Positions 17,326 through 26,749 of a stretch of 64,000 bases of DNA are shown piece after piece. The notes beneath the pieces were generated by a model. That model was not told the origin of the DNA. It did no database searches and saw only the letters and a program-made list of their open reading frames with translations. Each line of letters begins with the position of its first letter. Within the stretch, counting starts at the first letter, position 1. The position numbers and the translations under genes were made by a program. The DNA comes from Oscillospiraceae bacterium (lineage in GTDB: Bacteria; Bacillota; Clostridia; Oscillospirales; Oscillospiraceae): assembly GCA_017501355.1 (NCBI GenBank), contig JAFVXA010000002.1:1-64000 (forward strand), given 5' to 3'.

Positions 17326-18977
17326 GAAAACTGATCGGAAAGCTGCGGGACGGGAAGTTCTACATGGAGCACTTTCTCCACATCCGGGCAAAGGATCAAC
17401 GAATCGTGAAGCTCAGACTGAAGCCCGCGCAGCAGCGGCTGTATGACATCATCCAAGGGGAGCGCGCTGCAGGAAAGCCCGTCCGCATCATCATTCTCAA
17501 AGCTCGTCAGCTGGGCTTCTCTACAGTGATCGAGGGATTGTTCTTTCACGACACGGTGACGAGACCGCTGGTGGAGACCCTGATCATTGCCCACAGCAGC
17601 GACTCCACCACCAAGCTGTTCCGTATGAACAAGCTGTTCTTCGATATGCTGCCGAAGAATCTCCGACCTATGCGCAAGAGCAGTAACGCAAGAGAAATCG
17701 TCTTTGAAAACCCGGAGAAGAATGCAGAGAGAAAGGCGGCAAACCCCGGTCTTCGCAGTGCCATTCGCTGCGTGACGGCGGGAAGCGACGGTGCGGGACG
17801 AGGAAGCACTCTCACCAATGTCCACGCCAGTGAAGCGGCATTCTGGAAGGGAATGAAGGAAACGCTGGACGGTCTGCTCAGCGCCGTGCCGGACGATCCC
17901 CAGACGGCGGTGATCATTGAGAGCACTCCCAATGGCTTCAATGAGTTTAAGGACTTCTGGGACGATGCAATGGCGGGGAGAAACGGCTTTTTGCCCTTGT
18001 TCTTTCCTTGGTATGAAGAACCGAACTACCGAAAGCCTGTTGTGAGCGGCACGGAGTGGACGGAGGAGGAGCGGGAGCTGCAGAAAGCCTACGGACTGGA
18101 TGAGGAGCAGCTTGCGTGGCGGCGTTGGTGCATCCGCAACAATCTCGGTGGCGATGCGGTGAAGTTCCGGCAGGAATATCCGAGCTGTCCGGAGGAGGCG
18201 TTTCTGATGAGCGGCAACCCCTTTTTCGACAACGAGAAGATTTTGCTGCAGATCGCCCGAACGCAAGAACCCGTGAGACGAGGGTGCTTTGTGTATGAGA
18301 CGGATGCGGGGGGAAAGCCGAAGAATATCCGATGGGAGGAGGGGACGCGAGGGGAGATCAGCATCTTTGAAGAGCCGCAAAAGGGACATCCCTATGTACT
18401 TGGCGGTGACACGGCGGGAGACGGCAGTGACCGCTTCACGGCACACCTCATTGACAACCACAGCGGCGTGCAGGCGGCAGAGCTGCTGTATGACGGCAGG
18501 AGCGAGCTGTGGTATGCCCAGCAGGTCTACTGTCTGGGGCTGTACTACAACACGGCGCTGGTGGGAGTGGAGATCAACTACAGCACCTATCCCGAGCGAA
18601 AGCTGGAGGAATGGTACTATCCGAAGCTCTACATCCGCGAAAAGGCAGATGACGCGGCAAGAGAGCTGCAGAGCCGCAAGCTCGGCTGGGACACCAACGC
18701 CGGCACACGTCCGCGGATCATTGCCAATCTCCATGCGGTGATGCGGGACACCCCGGAGGCAGTGCGCAGTGCTGTAACGCTGCGGGAGATGCTGGTATTT
18801 GTCCGCAACAAGCAGATGAGACCTGAGGCGGCACCGGGTGAGCACGACGACCTTGTGATGGCGGCAGCGATCTGCCACGGCATCCGTGAGCAGCAGAGCG
18901 TGGAGATCGCGGAGGAGAAGCCGCAGAGGAAGAAAACGCTGCGAGAGCAGCTGGAAAAGAATAAACGAAGGAGATGA
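17322..18977 (+). CDS. Terminase large subunit (module B)
   Basis: The 551-residue packaging ATPase/nuclease. The ATPase domain has a Walker A-like KARQLGFST (residues about 58-66) and the adenine/coupling stretch VIIESTPNGFNEFKDFW near 200-215. The nuclease domain shows LGGDTAGDGSDRF near 360, a following VGVEINYSTYPE strand near 410 and HDDLVMAAA near 508, which supply the acidic metal ligands of an RNase H-like fold. It drives ATP-dependent DNA filling of the prohead through the portal. The start is GTG, translationally coupled to the small subunit by a four-base overlap. The end overlaps the first possible portal start. Confidence 0.92.
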   Translation: MRKLIGKLRDGKFYMEHFLHIRAKDQRIVKLRLKPAQQRLYDIIQGERAAGKPVRIIILKARQLGFSTVIEGLFFHDTVTRPLVETLIIAHSSDSTTKLFRMNKLFFDMLPKNLRPMRKSSNAREIVFENPEKNAERKAANPGLRSAIRCVTAGSDGAGRGSTLTNVHASEAAFWKGMKETLDGLLSAVPDDPQTAVIIESTPNGFNEFKDFWDDAMAGRNGFLPLFFPWYEEPNYRKPVVSGTEWTEEERELQKAYGLDEEQLAWRRWCIRNNLGGDAVKFRQEYPSCPEEAFLMSGNPFFDNEKILLQIARTQEPVRRGCFVYETDAGGKPKNIRWEEGTRGEISIFEEPQKGHPYVLGGDTAGDGSDRFTAHLIDNHSGVQAAELLYDGRSELWYAQQVYCLGLYYNTALVGVEINYSTYPERKLEEWYYPKLYIREKADDAARELQSRKLGWDTNAGTRPRIIANLHAVMRDTPEAVRSAVTLREMLVFVRNKQMRPEAAPGEHDDLVMAAAICHGIREQQSVEIAEEKPQRKKTLREQLEKNKRRR

Positions 18978-18979
18978 GC

Positions 18980-20851
18980 ATGGGTATCTTGGAAAATCTG
19001 AGTCGCCGATGGCGCAGAGATCTGCCCGACAGGGAGACGTTTTTGGAGAATCGGATCTATGACTATACCTCGCCCGAGGGGCGCGTGAACACAGCGGAGT
19101 GGCTGCTGGCGCAGGCGAAGGGGGAGCGCACGGGGCAGGAGGCACTGTGGCGGCGCTACGAGGAATATTATAACGGCAGCCACGCTGTGGCAGAGGAGCT
19201 GCAGGAGCAGCTGCAGCAGCAGGGGGTGGACTGGCTCCCGCCTGCTGTGCCCGACCCTTACATCATGGTAGAAAGTCAGATCATCCCCGAAGTGCCCCAG
19301 CCGGAATTTCATGGGCGCGATGGCGAGCAGGACGGAGAAAGTGCAAGAAAGCGAGCCTTTGCGGTGAAGTACATCTGTGAAGCCAATCGTCTGGGTGACA
19401 TGAACACCAGCAATGAGCGGAGACTGCGCAAGTACGGCGACGCATTCTGGAAGGCGTACTGGGATGAAGAAATGTGCTGCGGCGAGCATCGGGGCGACAT
19501 CCGCATCAAGGACATTCCGGTGGAGGATCTCTATATCGATCCCACGGCAGGCAAGGATGGCTTGCAGGCGGCGGAGTATCTTGTTTACGTCTATTCGGTG
19601 CATAAGCTTCGCTTCTGGCGCACCTACCGGGAGGAAATGCAGGAAAAAGGCATCTCTCTGGACGACGTGACCGGTCGGCTTTATCAGACGGAGGAGGGGA
19701 TGTTTGAACCCTTCACTGCAGGCAGCGATGCCCGGGAGGATCTGGTGCAGGTGATGGAGTTCTGGTTCAGGCAGCCGCAGGACACGGAGGACGGCGTAAA
19801 GGCGGGAAGTATTGCCTGCAGCATGCAGGCGGGCGGGCAGGAGATCCGCTATATCCCGAACTACTGGGCAGAAACAGGGGGACAGTGCAAGCTTTTTCCC
19901 TTTGTCCATTACTGGTGTATCCGCGATGAGACCCAGTTCTACAACCGCAGTGAGCTGGCGCCCATTCTTTCCATGGTGGATGCGGCAGACCGTGAGCTTG
20001 CCATGGGTATTCTGAACGATGCATTTATGGCAAACGACATCGTGCTGGTGGAGGACGGCGCACTGCCCCCCGGGGAGGAGTTTACCAACGCCCCTGGAGC
20101 CAGAATCACGGTGAATCCCGGACGTGCGGGGGGTGTGACCCGACTGGGCGGTCTCGGTGATGGTGTGAAGTGCCTGAACATGGTGGAGTGGATGCTGACC
20201 CAGATCCAGCGTGCGAACCGCAACTTTGACAGCAACAACGGGCGCGAGACCAGCAAGGTGAGCACCGCCAGCGGACTTCTGCAGCTGCGTACCGACGCAC
20301 AGGAGCAGCAGAAGCTGAAACGCGCCGACCGCGATGCGGGATTCTGCCGATTGTATGAGCTGTTGGACTGGCTGGCACTGGAGTTCTACCGCGATGATCG
20401 GCTGTTGTTTCTTGGTGCAAAGGACGCACAGGATGAGAACGAGGCGCTGCGCTACAACGGCGGGGCATTTGCACGGCAAAGCGGCGCGAAGCTCGACGTG
20501 GGTGGAGAGGAAATCGAGGCGGCAAACACCTATTATCCCCGTGTGGATGTGACGGTGAGTGTGGGCGATGCCATTGGCAGAAGTCCCGTGCTGACCCTGC
20601 AGGCGCTGGACAAGCTGGCGGCGACAAAGGTGACCGCAGAAAACTGGCGGCTGTTGGCTGCGGAGCTGGAGCTGATGGATATCCCCGGGAAGCAGGAGGT
20701 CATGGAGCAATGGCGGCAGCGCTTTGAATCAAAAGTGCCGCCTCGGGTGACGGCGGCGCTGGAGAGTGATGGCGAATTTTTGCAGATGGTAAGTGGTGTC
20801 GTGCAAGCGGCGGATACCGCAAACAGCCCCCGCGGTGTCAGAAAAAAGTGA
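18980..20851 (+). CDS. Phage portal protein (module B)
   Basis: The 623-residue portal, homologous along its whole length to 304-2268 apart from a divergent, shorter C-terminus. Conserved blocks are the YNGSHAVAEELQEQL region, IKDIPVEDLYIDPTAGKDG and NNGRETSKVSTASGLLQLR. The ATG at 18980 (second methionine of MSMG) matches the module A start and sits 7 bases after ggag; the ATG at 18974, which overlaps the terminase stop, is less likely. It forms the DNA channel of the capsid vertex and binds the terminase and neck protein. Module B retains the downstream neck gene, so the portal has its natural partner here. Confidence 0.85.
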   Translation: MGILENLSRRWRRDLPDRETFLENRIYDYTSPEGRVNTAEWLLAQAKGERTGQEALWRRYEEYYNGSHAVAEELQEQLQQQGVDWLPPAVPDPYIMVESQIIPEVPQPEFHGRDGEQDGESARKRAFAVKYICEANRLGDMNTSNERRLRKYGDAFWKAYWDEEMCCGEHRGDIRIKDIPVEDLYIDPTAGKDGLQAAEYLVYVYSVHKLRFWRTYREEMQEKGISLDDVTGRLYQTEEGMFEPFTAGSDAREDLVQVMEFWFRQPQDTEDGVKAGSIACSMQAGGQEIRYIPNYWAETGGQCKLFPFVHYWCIRDETQFYNRSELAPILSMVDAADRELAMGILNDAFMANDIVLVEDGALPPGEEFTNAPGARITVNPGRAGGVTRLGGLGDGVKCLNMVEWMLTQIQRANRNFDSNNGRETSKVSTASGLLQLRTDAQEQQKLKRADRDAGFCRLYELLDWLALEFYRDDRLLFLGAKDAQDENEALRYNGGAFARQSGAKLDVGGEEIEAANTYYPRVDVTVSVGDAIGRSPVLTLQALDKLAATKVTAENWRLLAAELELMDIPGKQEVMEQWRQRFESKVPPRVTAALESDGEFLQMVSGVVQAADTANSPRGVRKK

Positions 20852-20898
20852 TTTTGCCCGCCGGGGGGCATGAAGCCCGGAAACGGAAAGGAGACAGG

Positions 20899-21528
20899 AT
20901 GAAGGATTTGAACGAGGCAGAGCTTCTCGTGAGCGAAGCTGATGAAAGTGTGAGCGAGCGGGAGCTGTATTACCCGGAGGGCGCGGCAGGCGAGGAGGAC
21001 GCAAGGGACGAGGACCTGCGCGTCAAAGAGAACGACGGTGCGGGAGGAGGTGAAAATGACTTTGCCACAATGGAGAGTGAGGTGGAGCAGAGCGTCCCCA
21101 TCCGCGGCAGAGAGGAGCTGCGCAGAGAATTGGCGCTTCGCAGCGCTGTCCGTGCGCTGCAGCGCAGCGAGCGGGCGCAGCAGATGGCGGCAAGAGAAGC
21201 CTTCGTGAGAATGGATGCACAGGACTTTCAGCGGAAGCATCCCGAGGTAGATCTTGCAAAGCTGGACAACAATCCCGGTTTCCTGCGATTCTGCGGCAGT
21301 CGATACGGCGTGGAACCTCTTACAGGGCTCTACGAGGATTACAGAGAGATTGTAGGCGGTGCGGAGAACGCAGGCCGTGCCGTTGCGGAGAGTCGCAGCC
21401 GCAGATCTACCGGCAGCGGCGGTGGCGGCGGCGATGTGCTGACCGCACAGCAGAGAGCGAGCCTTGAAGCATGGAACAGGGCAAACCCCGACATGAAAAT
21501 GTCGGCAAGAGAATTTTTGAAGAACTGA
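20899..21528 (+). CDS. Capsid scaffolding protein (module B)
   Basis: A 209-residue scaffold from the ATG at 20899, preceded by ggaaaggagacagg. Acidic residues dominate 1-60, then comes an Arg/Ala-rich helix (RRELALRSAVRALQRSERAQ). The conserved block FLRFCGSRYG precedes the Ser/Arg-Gly linker, and the tail ends NPDMKMSAREFLKN. The C-terminal 90 residues match the module A scaffold, while the N-terminal half is unrelated and shorter by about 80 residues. The capsid-contacting end is thus preserved and the rest has been exchanged or trimmed, common for scaffolds. Confidence 0.7.
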   Translation: MKDLNEAELLVSEADESVSERELYYPEGAAGEEDARDEDLRVKENDGAGGGENDFATMESEVEQSVPIRGREELRRELALRSAVRALQRSERAQQMAAREAFVRMDAQDFQRKHPEVDLAKLDNNPGFLRFCGSRYGVEPLTGLYEDYREIVGGAENAGRAVAESRSRRSTGSGGGGGDVLTAQQRASLEAWNRANPDMKMSAREFLKN

Positions 21529-21556
21529 TTTTTTGATTTGAAAGTGAGGAAAAAGT

Positions 21557-22504
21557 ATGAATCCTATTGTGAACCCTACCGCATGGAAAACCGATAACTA
21601 TAAGTTCGTGGAAAAGGCATTCCAGTACACCTATGCCGACCGCATGAACAAGCTCTCCCCCATTCTGGGTGAGCGCACCATCAAGAGCATCGATCTGCAG
21701 CTGACTGGATCCGGCGGCTATGGCGAGCTGCAGCCCTATGATGGCAACAATCTGAACATTGTGGAGAAGCACCGTGGCTTCAACACCATTCTGACCCCTC
21801 AGGAGTTCAGCTCCAGTGTGGTGCTGGGTCGTAAGCAGATCATGATCGACAAGACCGGTGAGTGCCGCCGTACCGGTGCGGTGCTGGGCAGCGCCGCTGC
21901 CATGACGGTGTATCTCCACGTGCTGCGCACCCTCGGCAGTGCCTTTGACGAGAGTAAGGTCGGCGGCGACGGCGTGTGTTGGGCAAATGCCGCCCATCCT
22001 GTGGCATCCAAGGGCAGTGAGGGTCGTACCTTCATCCCTGATGAGGAGGCAGGTACCTTCAGCAACCTGCTGCACAGCGCCCTCTCCGTTAGCGCCATCA
22101 CCGATGCTCAGAGCAAGGCGAACCGCTTTGTGACCCCCGATGGCTTCCCCTTCCTGTGCGAGATGGACACTCTGCTGGTGAGCCCCGAGCTGGAAGCCAC
22201 CGCCAAGAAGATCTGCGGCGAGGATGCTCGTCTGGATCCCGAAAGTGCAAATCACGGTGCAAACCCCGTGTACGGTCTGAAGTACATCGTCATCGGCGGC
22301 GGCAACGACGGCTTTAACGGCAAGCAGTGGGCAATCTGCGACCGCCGCCTGATGAAGGAGCTGTTCGTCATTGCCTACAATTCCAAGCCCGAGGTGATGG
22401 AGGGTGAGCTGGACAACCCCCTCAAGCAGATGTTCACCGCTTATGCGGACTTTGCAGTGGGTTGGGGCGATGCCCGCCAGATCATTTTCAGCAACCCCAA
22501 CTAA
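21557..22504 (+). CDS. Major capsid protein (module B)
   Basis: A 315-residue head subunit, the same length as and highly similar to 3223-4170, starting MNPIVNPTAWKTDNYKFVEK and ending VGWGDARQIIFSNPN. Differences between the copies are scattered conservative changes, so both genes look maintained by selection at the protein level. The codon choice is strongly biased to G/C-ending codons, stronger than in the tail-fibre gene downstream. A stem-loop follows, as in module A. Assignment by position after the scaffold and by family-like length. Confidence 0.82.
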   Translation: MNPIVNPTAWKTDNYKFVEKAFQYTYADRMNKLSPILGERTIKSIDLQLTGSGGYGELQPYDGNNLNIVEKHRGFNTILTPQEFSSSVVLGRKQIMIDKTGECRRTGAVLGSAAAMTVYLHVLRTLGSAFDESKVGGDGVCWANAAHPVASKGSEGRTFIPDEEAGTFSNLLHSALSVSAITDAQSKANRFVTPDGFPFLCEMDTLLVSPELEATAKKICGEDARLDPESANHGANPVYGLKYIVIGGGNDGFNGKQWAICDRRLMKELFVIAYNSKPEVMEGELDNPLKQMFTAYADFAVGWGDARQIIFSNPN

Positions 22505-22527
22505 AACGGGCAAACAAATGGGAGAGC

Positions 22528-22553
22528 ACCCGGCGGCGAAACGCCGTCGGGGT
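22528..22553 (+). terminator. Stem-loop after capsid gene, module B
   Basis: ACCCGGCGGCG-aaa-CGCCGTCGGGGT folds into a GC-rich stem with one bulge and one G-T pair. It lacks a T-run, so partial termination or mRNA stabilisation is more likely. It occupies the same place as the unrelated-sequence hairpin at 4221-4262. Confidence 0.55.
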
Positions 22554-22589
22554 ATCTTCCGGCATAAAACAAAGAACGGAGGACGATCT

Positions 22590-22865
22590 ATGACTTATCC
22601 TATCATTTCGGCAGAAAAGGTGGCGGTTGGCACGACTGCGGTGAATGTGGCAGTGAATTGCCGCAGCTTTCTCATCAAGAATTGCGGTGACGCTATGGTG
22701 TATTTCACCGAGCAGAGCGAGAACGGCGCGACCGTGACCGCAGAGACGGGCTTTGCCCTTGGCGCGGGTGAGACCTGTCCGGTGTCACTGTGCGCAAAGA
22801 CTCTCTCGCTGATCGCTGCTGCAGAGACGGCAGTTTCGCTGCTGTATGTGGGGGAGGGTTGGTAA
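22590..22865 (+). CDS. Small conserved head protein (module B)
   Basis: A 91-residue orthologue of 4296-4574 (PIISAEKVAVGTTAV start, LLYVGEGW end). It has a clear aacggagg ribosome-binding site and sits directly before the neck protein, whose ATG follows the stop immediately (taaatg). Predicted beta-rich from the alternating pattern. A capsid decoration or neck-associated role is possible from position only. No family recognised. Confidence 0.6.
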   Translation: MTYPIISAEKVAVGTTAVNVAVNCRSFLIKNCGDAMVYFTEQSENGATVTAETGFALGAGETCPVSLCAKTLSLIAAAETAVSLLYVGEGW

Positions 22866-23432
22866 ATGACCCTCGGCGAAGGAAAACGCAAGGTGCGTAA
22901 GCTCTTGGACGAGTATTCCAATGGCGGCGAGATCACGGTGGATGAGGATCTGGAAAACCGCATGGCAGACCTGTTCGATCTCGGACAGAAGGACATTGCG
23001 CAGGTAAAGAAGCTCTATCGCGTGATCACGCTGCAGCTCACCGGCGGCGAGGGAATGCAGGTATATGATCTGCCGAAGGACATGATGGAGCTGGTGAGTG
23101 TGCAATGCGGCGGTGAGTTTACGGGGAAGTATGACATCATCGGCGGCAAGCTGATAGCAGAAGGAAATGATATGAGCAAGCTGCTGATCGAATATGTGGC
23201 ATTGCCTGCGACCATTCCCGGTGACGCGGGGGACGAGTACGAGCTGGAAGTGGCGGAGGATGCCGCAAACTGTATCCCTTACTACGTGGCGGCGCACTGC
23301 CTGCTGGCAGAGGTGGTGACGGACTTTTCCCCTTACTGGCAGATCTATCTGCTGAAGAAGGCACAGCTGAGACCCACGGTGCGGCACTATGGTGACGGAC
23401 AAGGTGTACGGCAGGTGCTGTTCGGGAGGTGA
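22866..23432 (+). CDS. Head-tail connector / neck protein, P22 gp4-like (module B only)
   Basis: A 188-residue, largely helical protein immediately after the head genes. The pattern (N-terminal helices, a beta insertion around residues 60-110, then ANCIPYYVAAHCLLAEV helix and a C-terminal KAQLRPT segment) fits head-completion proteins that dock under the portal, such as P22 gp4-like or gp6-type connectors. It has no counterpart in module A, where sequence jumps from the preceding gene straight to the small lysis genes. Stop and next start are separated by five bases with the site gggaggtga. Confidence 0.6.
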   Translation: MTLGEGKRKVRKLLDEYSNGGEITVDEDLENRMADLFDLGQKDIAQVKKLYRVITLQLTGGEGMQVYDLPKDMMELVSVQCGGEFTGKYDIIGGKLIAEGNDMSKLLIEYVALPATIPGDAGDEYELEVAEDAANCIPYYVAAHCLLAEVVTDFSPYWQIYLLKKAQLRPTVRHYGDGQGVRQVLFGR

Positions 23433-23437
23433 GATGA

Positions 23438-25288
23438 ATGACGGGTGTGAAAAGCATCAGGACAAAGGTGTATTCCGGCTTTCGGGGAGTGGATTTTTCG
23501 GCAGATCCGTCTCTTGTGGATGCCGGTCGCAGTCCCTGGGCAGTGAATATGATTGCGGGCAGCGGGGGAATGCCCGAAAAACGTCCCGGCTGGAGAACGC
23601 TGCAGAAGGTGAACGGACGCATCAACGGTCTGTTTCAGGCGAGATTTGAGGGGGAACGCCATCTGCTCGTCCATGCGGGAGAAAAGCTGCTGCGTTGGTA
23701 TGAGGACGGCAGAGAGCCGCAGGAGCTGCGCAGCGGTCTGCCGGACGAGCGGAGCTGCGCGGTGTACCTTGGTGGCAGGCTCTGGATCTTTACGGGAGAG
23801 AAACTGCTGGGCTATGACGGGGAAAACATGGAAACGGCAGAGCAGTGTGGCTATATCCCTACCACGGTCATTGCGCGTGACCCCGCAGGGGGCGGTGTGA
23901 GCTATGAGGCGATCAATCTGGTGTGTCCGTGGCAGACGGTGCGCTTTCTTGCAGACGGTGTGGCAAAAACCTATGTGCTGCCCTATGAGGACATCGAAGA
24001 ACTGGGTGAGGTGAAGGTGAACGGCGAGATTATTACCGCCTATACCGCAGATCTTACAAAGGGGACAGTGACATTTACAACGGTACCTGCGAAGCCTGCA
24101 GTGGGGGCGGAGGACAATGTGTACATCACCTTCAAAAAGACATTTGATGATTATGCAAATCGTATTGGCAAGTGCCGCACGGCAGTGGTGTGGGGTGTGA
24201 ATGGTTTGAGTGACCGCATTGTTGCTTGCGGAAACGGGGATTACAAGAACCAGGACTTTACCAGCGGTTATGCAGACGGCGGTTACTGGCCCGACACACG
24301 ATATGCAGTAGTCGGCACAGAAGAGACTGCGATTATTGGATATCGAAGACTCGGAGAGTATCTTGCCATCATCAAGGAGGATAACGGACAGGACTCCACG
24401 GTGTTTATCCGCTCGGGCAGTATTGACGGTCAAGGTAATGCGGCGTTCACCATCCGTCCGTGCCTTGGCGGTGCGGGCGGCGTAAGCAGGTTTGGCTTTG
24501 GCAACATCGGTGATGAGCAGCTGCTGCTGACAGGCGGCGGGGTCTATGCCATCACCACCAACAGCTTCACAGCGGAGCGGGTGACCCAAAACCGAAGTTA
24601 TCGTGTAGATCCGAAGTTGCGGGAAGAAAATCTGAGCGAAGCGGTATGCTGCAGCTATGATGGCTGCTTTTTGGTATTCGTGGGCGGCAGGGTCTACATC
24701 CTTGACGGCAAGCAGCAGAAAAGCTATCCGAGTCGCAATGATACAGCGTTCCTGTACGAGTGCTTTTACTGGGAACATGTCCCCGCTCGAGTGGTAATGA
24801 ATCTGATCGACAACGGCGGAGAAGCCCTCTATTTCGGTACAGAAGACGGACGCATCTGCCGCTTCAATACGGATCGGGAAGGGATGGAGCGTTACAACGA
24901 TGACGGAGAAGCCATTTCTGCCGTCTGGAGCACCAAGGCGGATGACGACGGCGACCCCATGCGGCTGAAAACCATGATCAAGCGGGGCAATGCTGTGACG
25001 CTGCAACCCTTTGCGAGATCCGGCGCGAAGATCCTGTTTCGCACAGATCGTGATGCAGTGGGCGTGGAGGCGGCAGAGGGCAAGATGGATATTTTTGACT
25101 GGGAGGATATCGATTTTTCCCGATTTACCTTCAATGCCAACGACGGTCCCATGGAGATCCCGTTTATGCGGAAGGTCAAGAACTACAAGCGCCTGCAGAT
25201 CATTGTGATGAACGATGCCGTGAACGAAGGTTTCGGTATCTACGGCATTGTAAAGCACTTTGTGGTGGGCAACTATGCGAAGAAGTAA
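23438..25288 (+). CDS. Tail hub / stabilisation protein, P22 gp10-like (module B only)
   Basis: A 616-residue protein rich in beta strands. It begins VKSIRTKVYSGFRGVDFSAD and contains a block, AGRSPWAVNMIAGSGGMPEK, of the type found near the start of P22 gp10-like tail stabilisation proteins. The repeated Gly/Asp-Gly/Trp motifs spread through the chain suggest a beta-propeller. Such proteins form the tube or hub below the connector and bind tail fibres. The start is the ATG after gggaggtgagatga. Absent from module A, so module A alone should not build an infectious tail. Confidence 0.6.
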   Translation: MTGVKSIRTKVYSGFRGVDFSADPSLVDAGRSPWAVNMIAGSGGMPEKRPGWRTLQKVNGRINGLFQARFEGERHLLVHAGEKLLRWYEDGREPQELRSGLPDERSCAVYLGGRLWIFTGEKLLGYDGENMETAEQCGYIPTTVIARDPAGGGVSYEAINLVCPWQTVRFLADGVAKTYVLPYEDIEELGEVKVNGEIITAYTADLTKGTVTFTTVPAKPAVGAEDNVYITFKKTFDDYANRIGKCRTAVVWGVNGLSDRIVACGNGDYKNQDFTSGYADGGYWPDTRYAVVGTEETAIIGYRRLGEYLAIIKEDNGQDSTVFIRSGSIDGQGNAAFTIRPCLGGAGGVSRFGFGNIGDEQLLLTGGGVYAITTNSFTAERVTQNRSYRVDPKLREENLSEAVCCSYDGCFLVFVGGRVYILDGKQQKSYPSRNDTAFLYECFYWEHVPARVVMNLIDNGGEALYFGTEDGRICRFNTDREGMERYNDDGEAISAVWSTKADDDGDPMRLKTMIKRGNAVTLQPFARSGAKILFRTDRDAVGVEAAEGKMDIFDWEDIDFSRFTFNANDGPMEIPFMRKVKNYKRLQIIVMNDAVNEGFGIYGIVKHFVVGNYAKK

Positions 25289-25306
25289 CAGGAGAGGTGA
25301 GGAAAT

Positions 25307-26317
25307 ATAGCTCTGAAGGACAGAAAAATCACGGAGGCGGGCATTGCCCAGCATGGCGTGATCGCAGCGCCGGACCGCATGAAAGGTACGGCAGCAGACA
25401 ACAAAAAGGTATTTGACAATTTGGTGCGAAATGTGGTGGCGGAGCAGCTGAACGGACTGGTGGATGACCTCAGCGCCAAAACCGCAGGGGCAAGCGGCAT
25501 CTCGCAGCTGGGCATGACCCCCATTGCGGGCTTGAACGCCGCCAACGCGCAGGCGGCGCTGGAGGAACTGAAGAACTGGCTGGAGCAGGCGATCATCGGC
25601 GCGGGCGGCGTTGCGTCCTTCAACGGGCGCAGGGGCGCGGTAAAGCCCCAAATCGGCGACTACACAGCGGCAATGGTGGGTGCTGCACCTGCTGGGTGTA
25701 CCAATAATGCAAACGTGTATGTTTCCGCAAGTGGTAACGATGCAACAGGAAACGGAACTTCCACCAGTCCGTATGCCACGATTCAAAAAGCAATTAATTC
25801 TATTCCCAAAAACTTGGGTGGATACACAATCCGAATTTACATTGCACCAGGAACTTATGAAGAAACTGTAAAAATACAAAGCTTCATTAGTGGAACGATT
25901 GCATTGCTAAATCAAGAAACTGAAAAACCGAAAATCACAGGAAACATTCAAGTTGAAAATAACAACTGTTCTGTGTCGTTATATTCGCTCGAGGTTACAG
26001 GGAATATGTTCGTTGCTGGAAATACGCATGTTCATATTGAAGGCTGTGATATTATTTCCAACACAGCCTTCGCAATTAACATTGTGAATAACGGTGAAGT
26101 TTTTATCCGTGGTGGTTCTGTTTTGGCAACAGGGGCACAGAACTATAAAGGGGCGATTACCGTTAGCATGAGTTTGTGCAGTATTACGGCAAGTACTATT
26201 CAAGAGGGAACTACCCTCGGCTTGTCCTCAGTAAATGGCAGTATCCTATATACAACCAGCATAACAAATAACGCAAGCACTAAAACGATTGTTTATCAAG
26301 GAAAAATCTACGAATAA
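25307..26317 (+). CDS. Tail fibre / receptor-binding protein with beta-helix domain (module B only)
   Basis: A 336-residue tail fibre. The N-terminus, ALKDRKITEAGIAQHGVIAA, is the usual start of such fibres, but the expected ATG reads ATA at 25307, behind gagaggtgagg. The first standard start in frame is GTG at 25358, 17 codons in. Residues about 20-125 are the attachment part (ISQLGMTPIAGLNAANAQAA). From about residue 130 (NVYVSASGNDATGNGTS) a pectin-lyase-like / DUF1565-type right-handed beta-helix follows. The DNA switches from GC-rich to AT-rich near base 25690, so the receptor-binding half was probably acquired by exchange. Confidence 0.65.
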   Translation: MALKDRKITEAGIAQHGVIAAPDRMKGTAADNKKVFDNLVRNVVAEQLNGLVDDLSAKTAGASGISQLGMTPIAGLNAANAQAALEELKNWLEQAIIGAGGVASFNGRRGAVKPQIGDYTAAMVGAAPAGCTNNANVYVSASGNDATGNGTSTSPYATIQKAINSIPKNLGGYTIRIYIAPGTYEETVKIQSFISGTIALLNQETEKPKITGNIQVENNNCSVSLYSLEVTGNMFVAGNTHVHIEGCDIISNTAFAINIVNNGEVFIRGGSVLATGAQNYKGAITVSMSLCSITASTIQEGTTLGLSSVNGSILYTTSITNNASTKTIVYQGKIYE

Positions 26318-26332
26318 AGGAGGGATGATGGA

Positions 26333-26578
26333 ATGAAAGTAATTGCTTATGGGTGCGAGTACGAATGCGCATCCGCAAAGAAAACCGCAGATTCCGTGTT
26401 CCTCTATAACGAGAACGGAAACGAAATCGGTGCGTTTCGTGGCATTTCCGATATGTCTGAGTACACCGTTGAGGACGGCGAGTGGACGAAACAGGAACCC
26501 ATCCCCACCCAACTCGACCGTGTTGAAGCCCAAACCACCTACACTGCCATGATGACCGATACGCTGCTGGAGGTGTAA
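26333..26578 (+). CDS. Small tail-associated protein preceding XkdX (module B only)
   Basis: An 81-residue protein with a beta-rich first half and a helix ending QLDRVEAQTTYTAMMTDTLL. This type of C-terminal helix, right before an XkdX-like gene and after a tail fibre, is common in phages and defective phages of Bacillota. It is probably a fibre chaperone or base component; its exact function is unknown. RBS aaaggagggatgatgg. It is somewhat less GC-rich than its neighbours and probably travels with the swapped fibre. Confidence 0.6.
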   Translation: MKVIAYGCEYECASAKKTADSVFLYNENGNEIGAFRGISDMSEYTVEDGEWTKQEPIPTQLDRVEAQTTYTAMMTDTLLEV

Positions 26579-26581
26579 ACG

Positions 26582-26713
26582 ATGAAAGCTAAGATTGCAA
26601 AGTGGTACAAGCAGGGCTTGTGGACAAAAGAAATGGTCGCAAATGCCGTGGCGAAGGGAGTCATCACGGCTGCGGACTATGAGGAGATCACGGGCGAGCA
26701 GTACGCCGCATGA
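26582..26713 (+). CDS. XkdX-like small phage protein
   Basis: A 43-residue frame (MKAKIAKWYKQGLWTKEMVA start, ending EITGEQYAA). It has the pattern of the XkdX family: a short basic helix with WY, then hydrophobic turns and the AADYEEITG end. It starts three bases after the previous stop. XkdX proteins follow tail-fibre genes in many Bacillota phages, function unknown. Too short for most gene finders. Confidence 0.7.
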   Translation: MKAKIAKWYKQGLWTKEMVANAVAKGVITAADYEEITGEQYAA

Positions 26714-26749
26714 TGTGTCGGAATCCGACACAGGGGAGGAGTGACCGGT

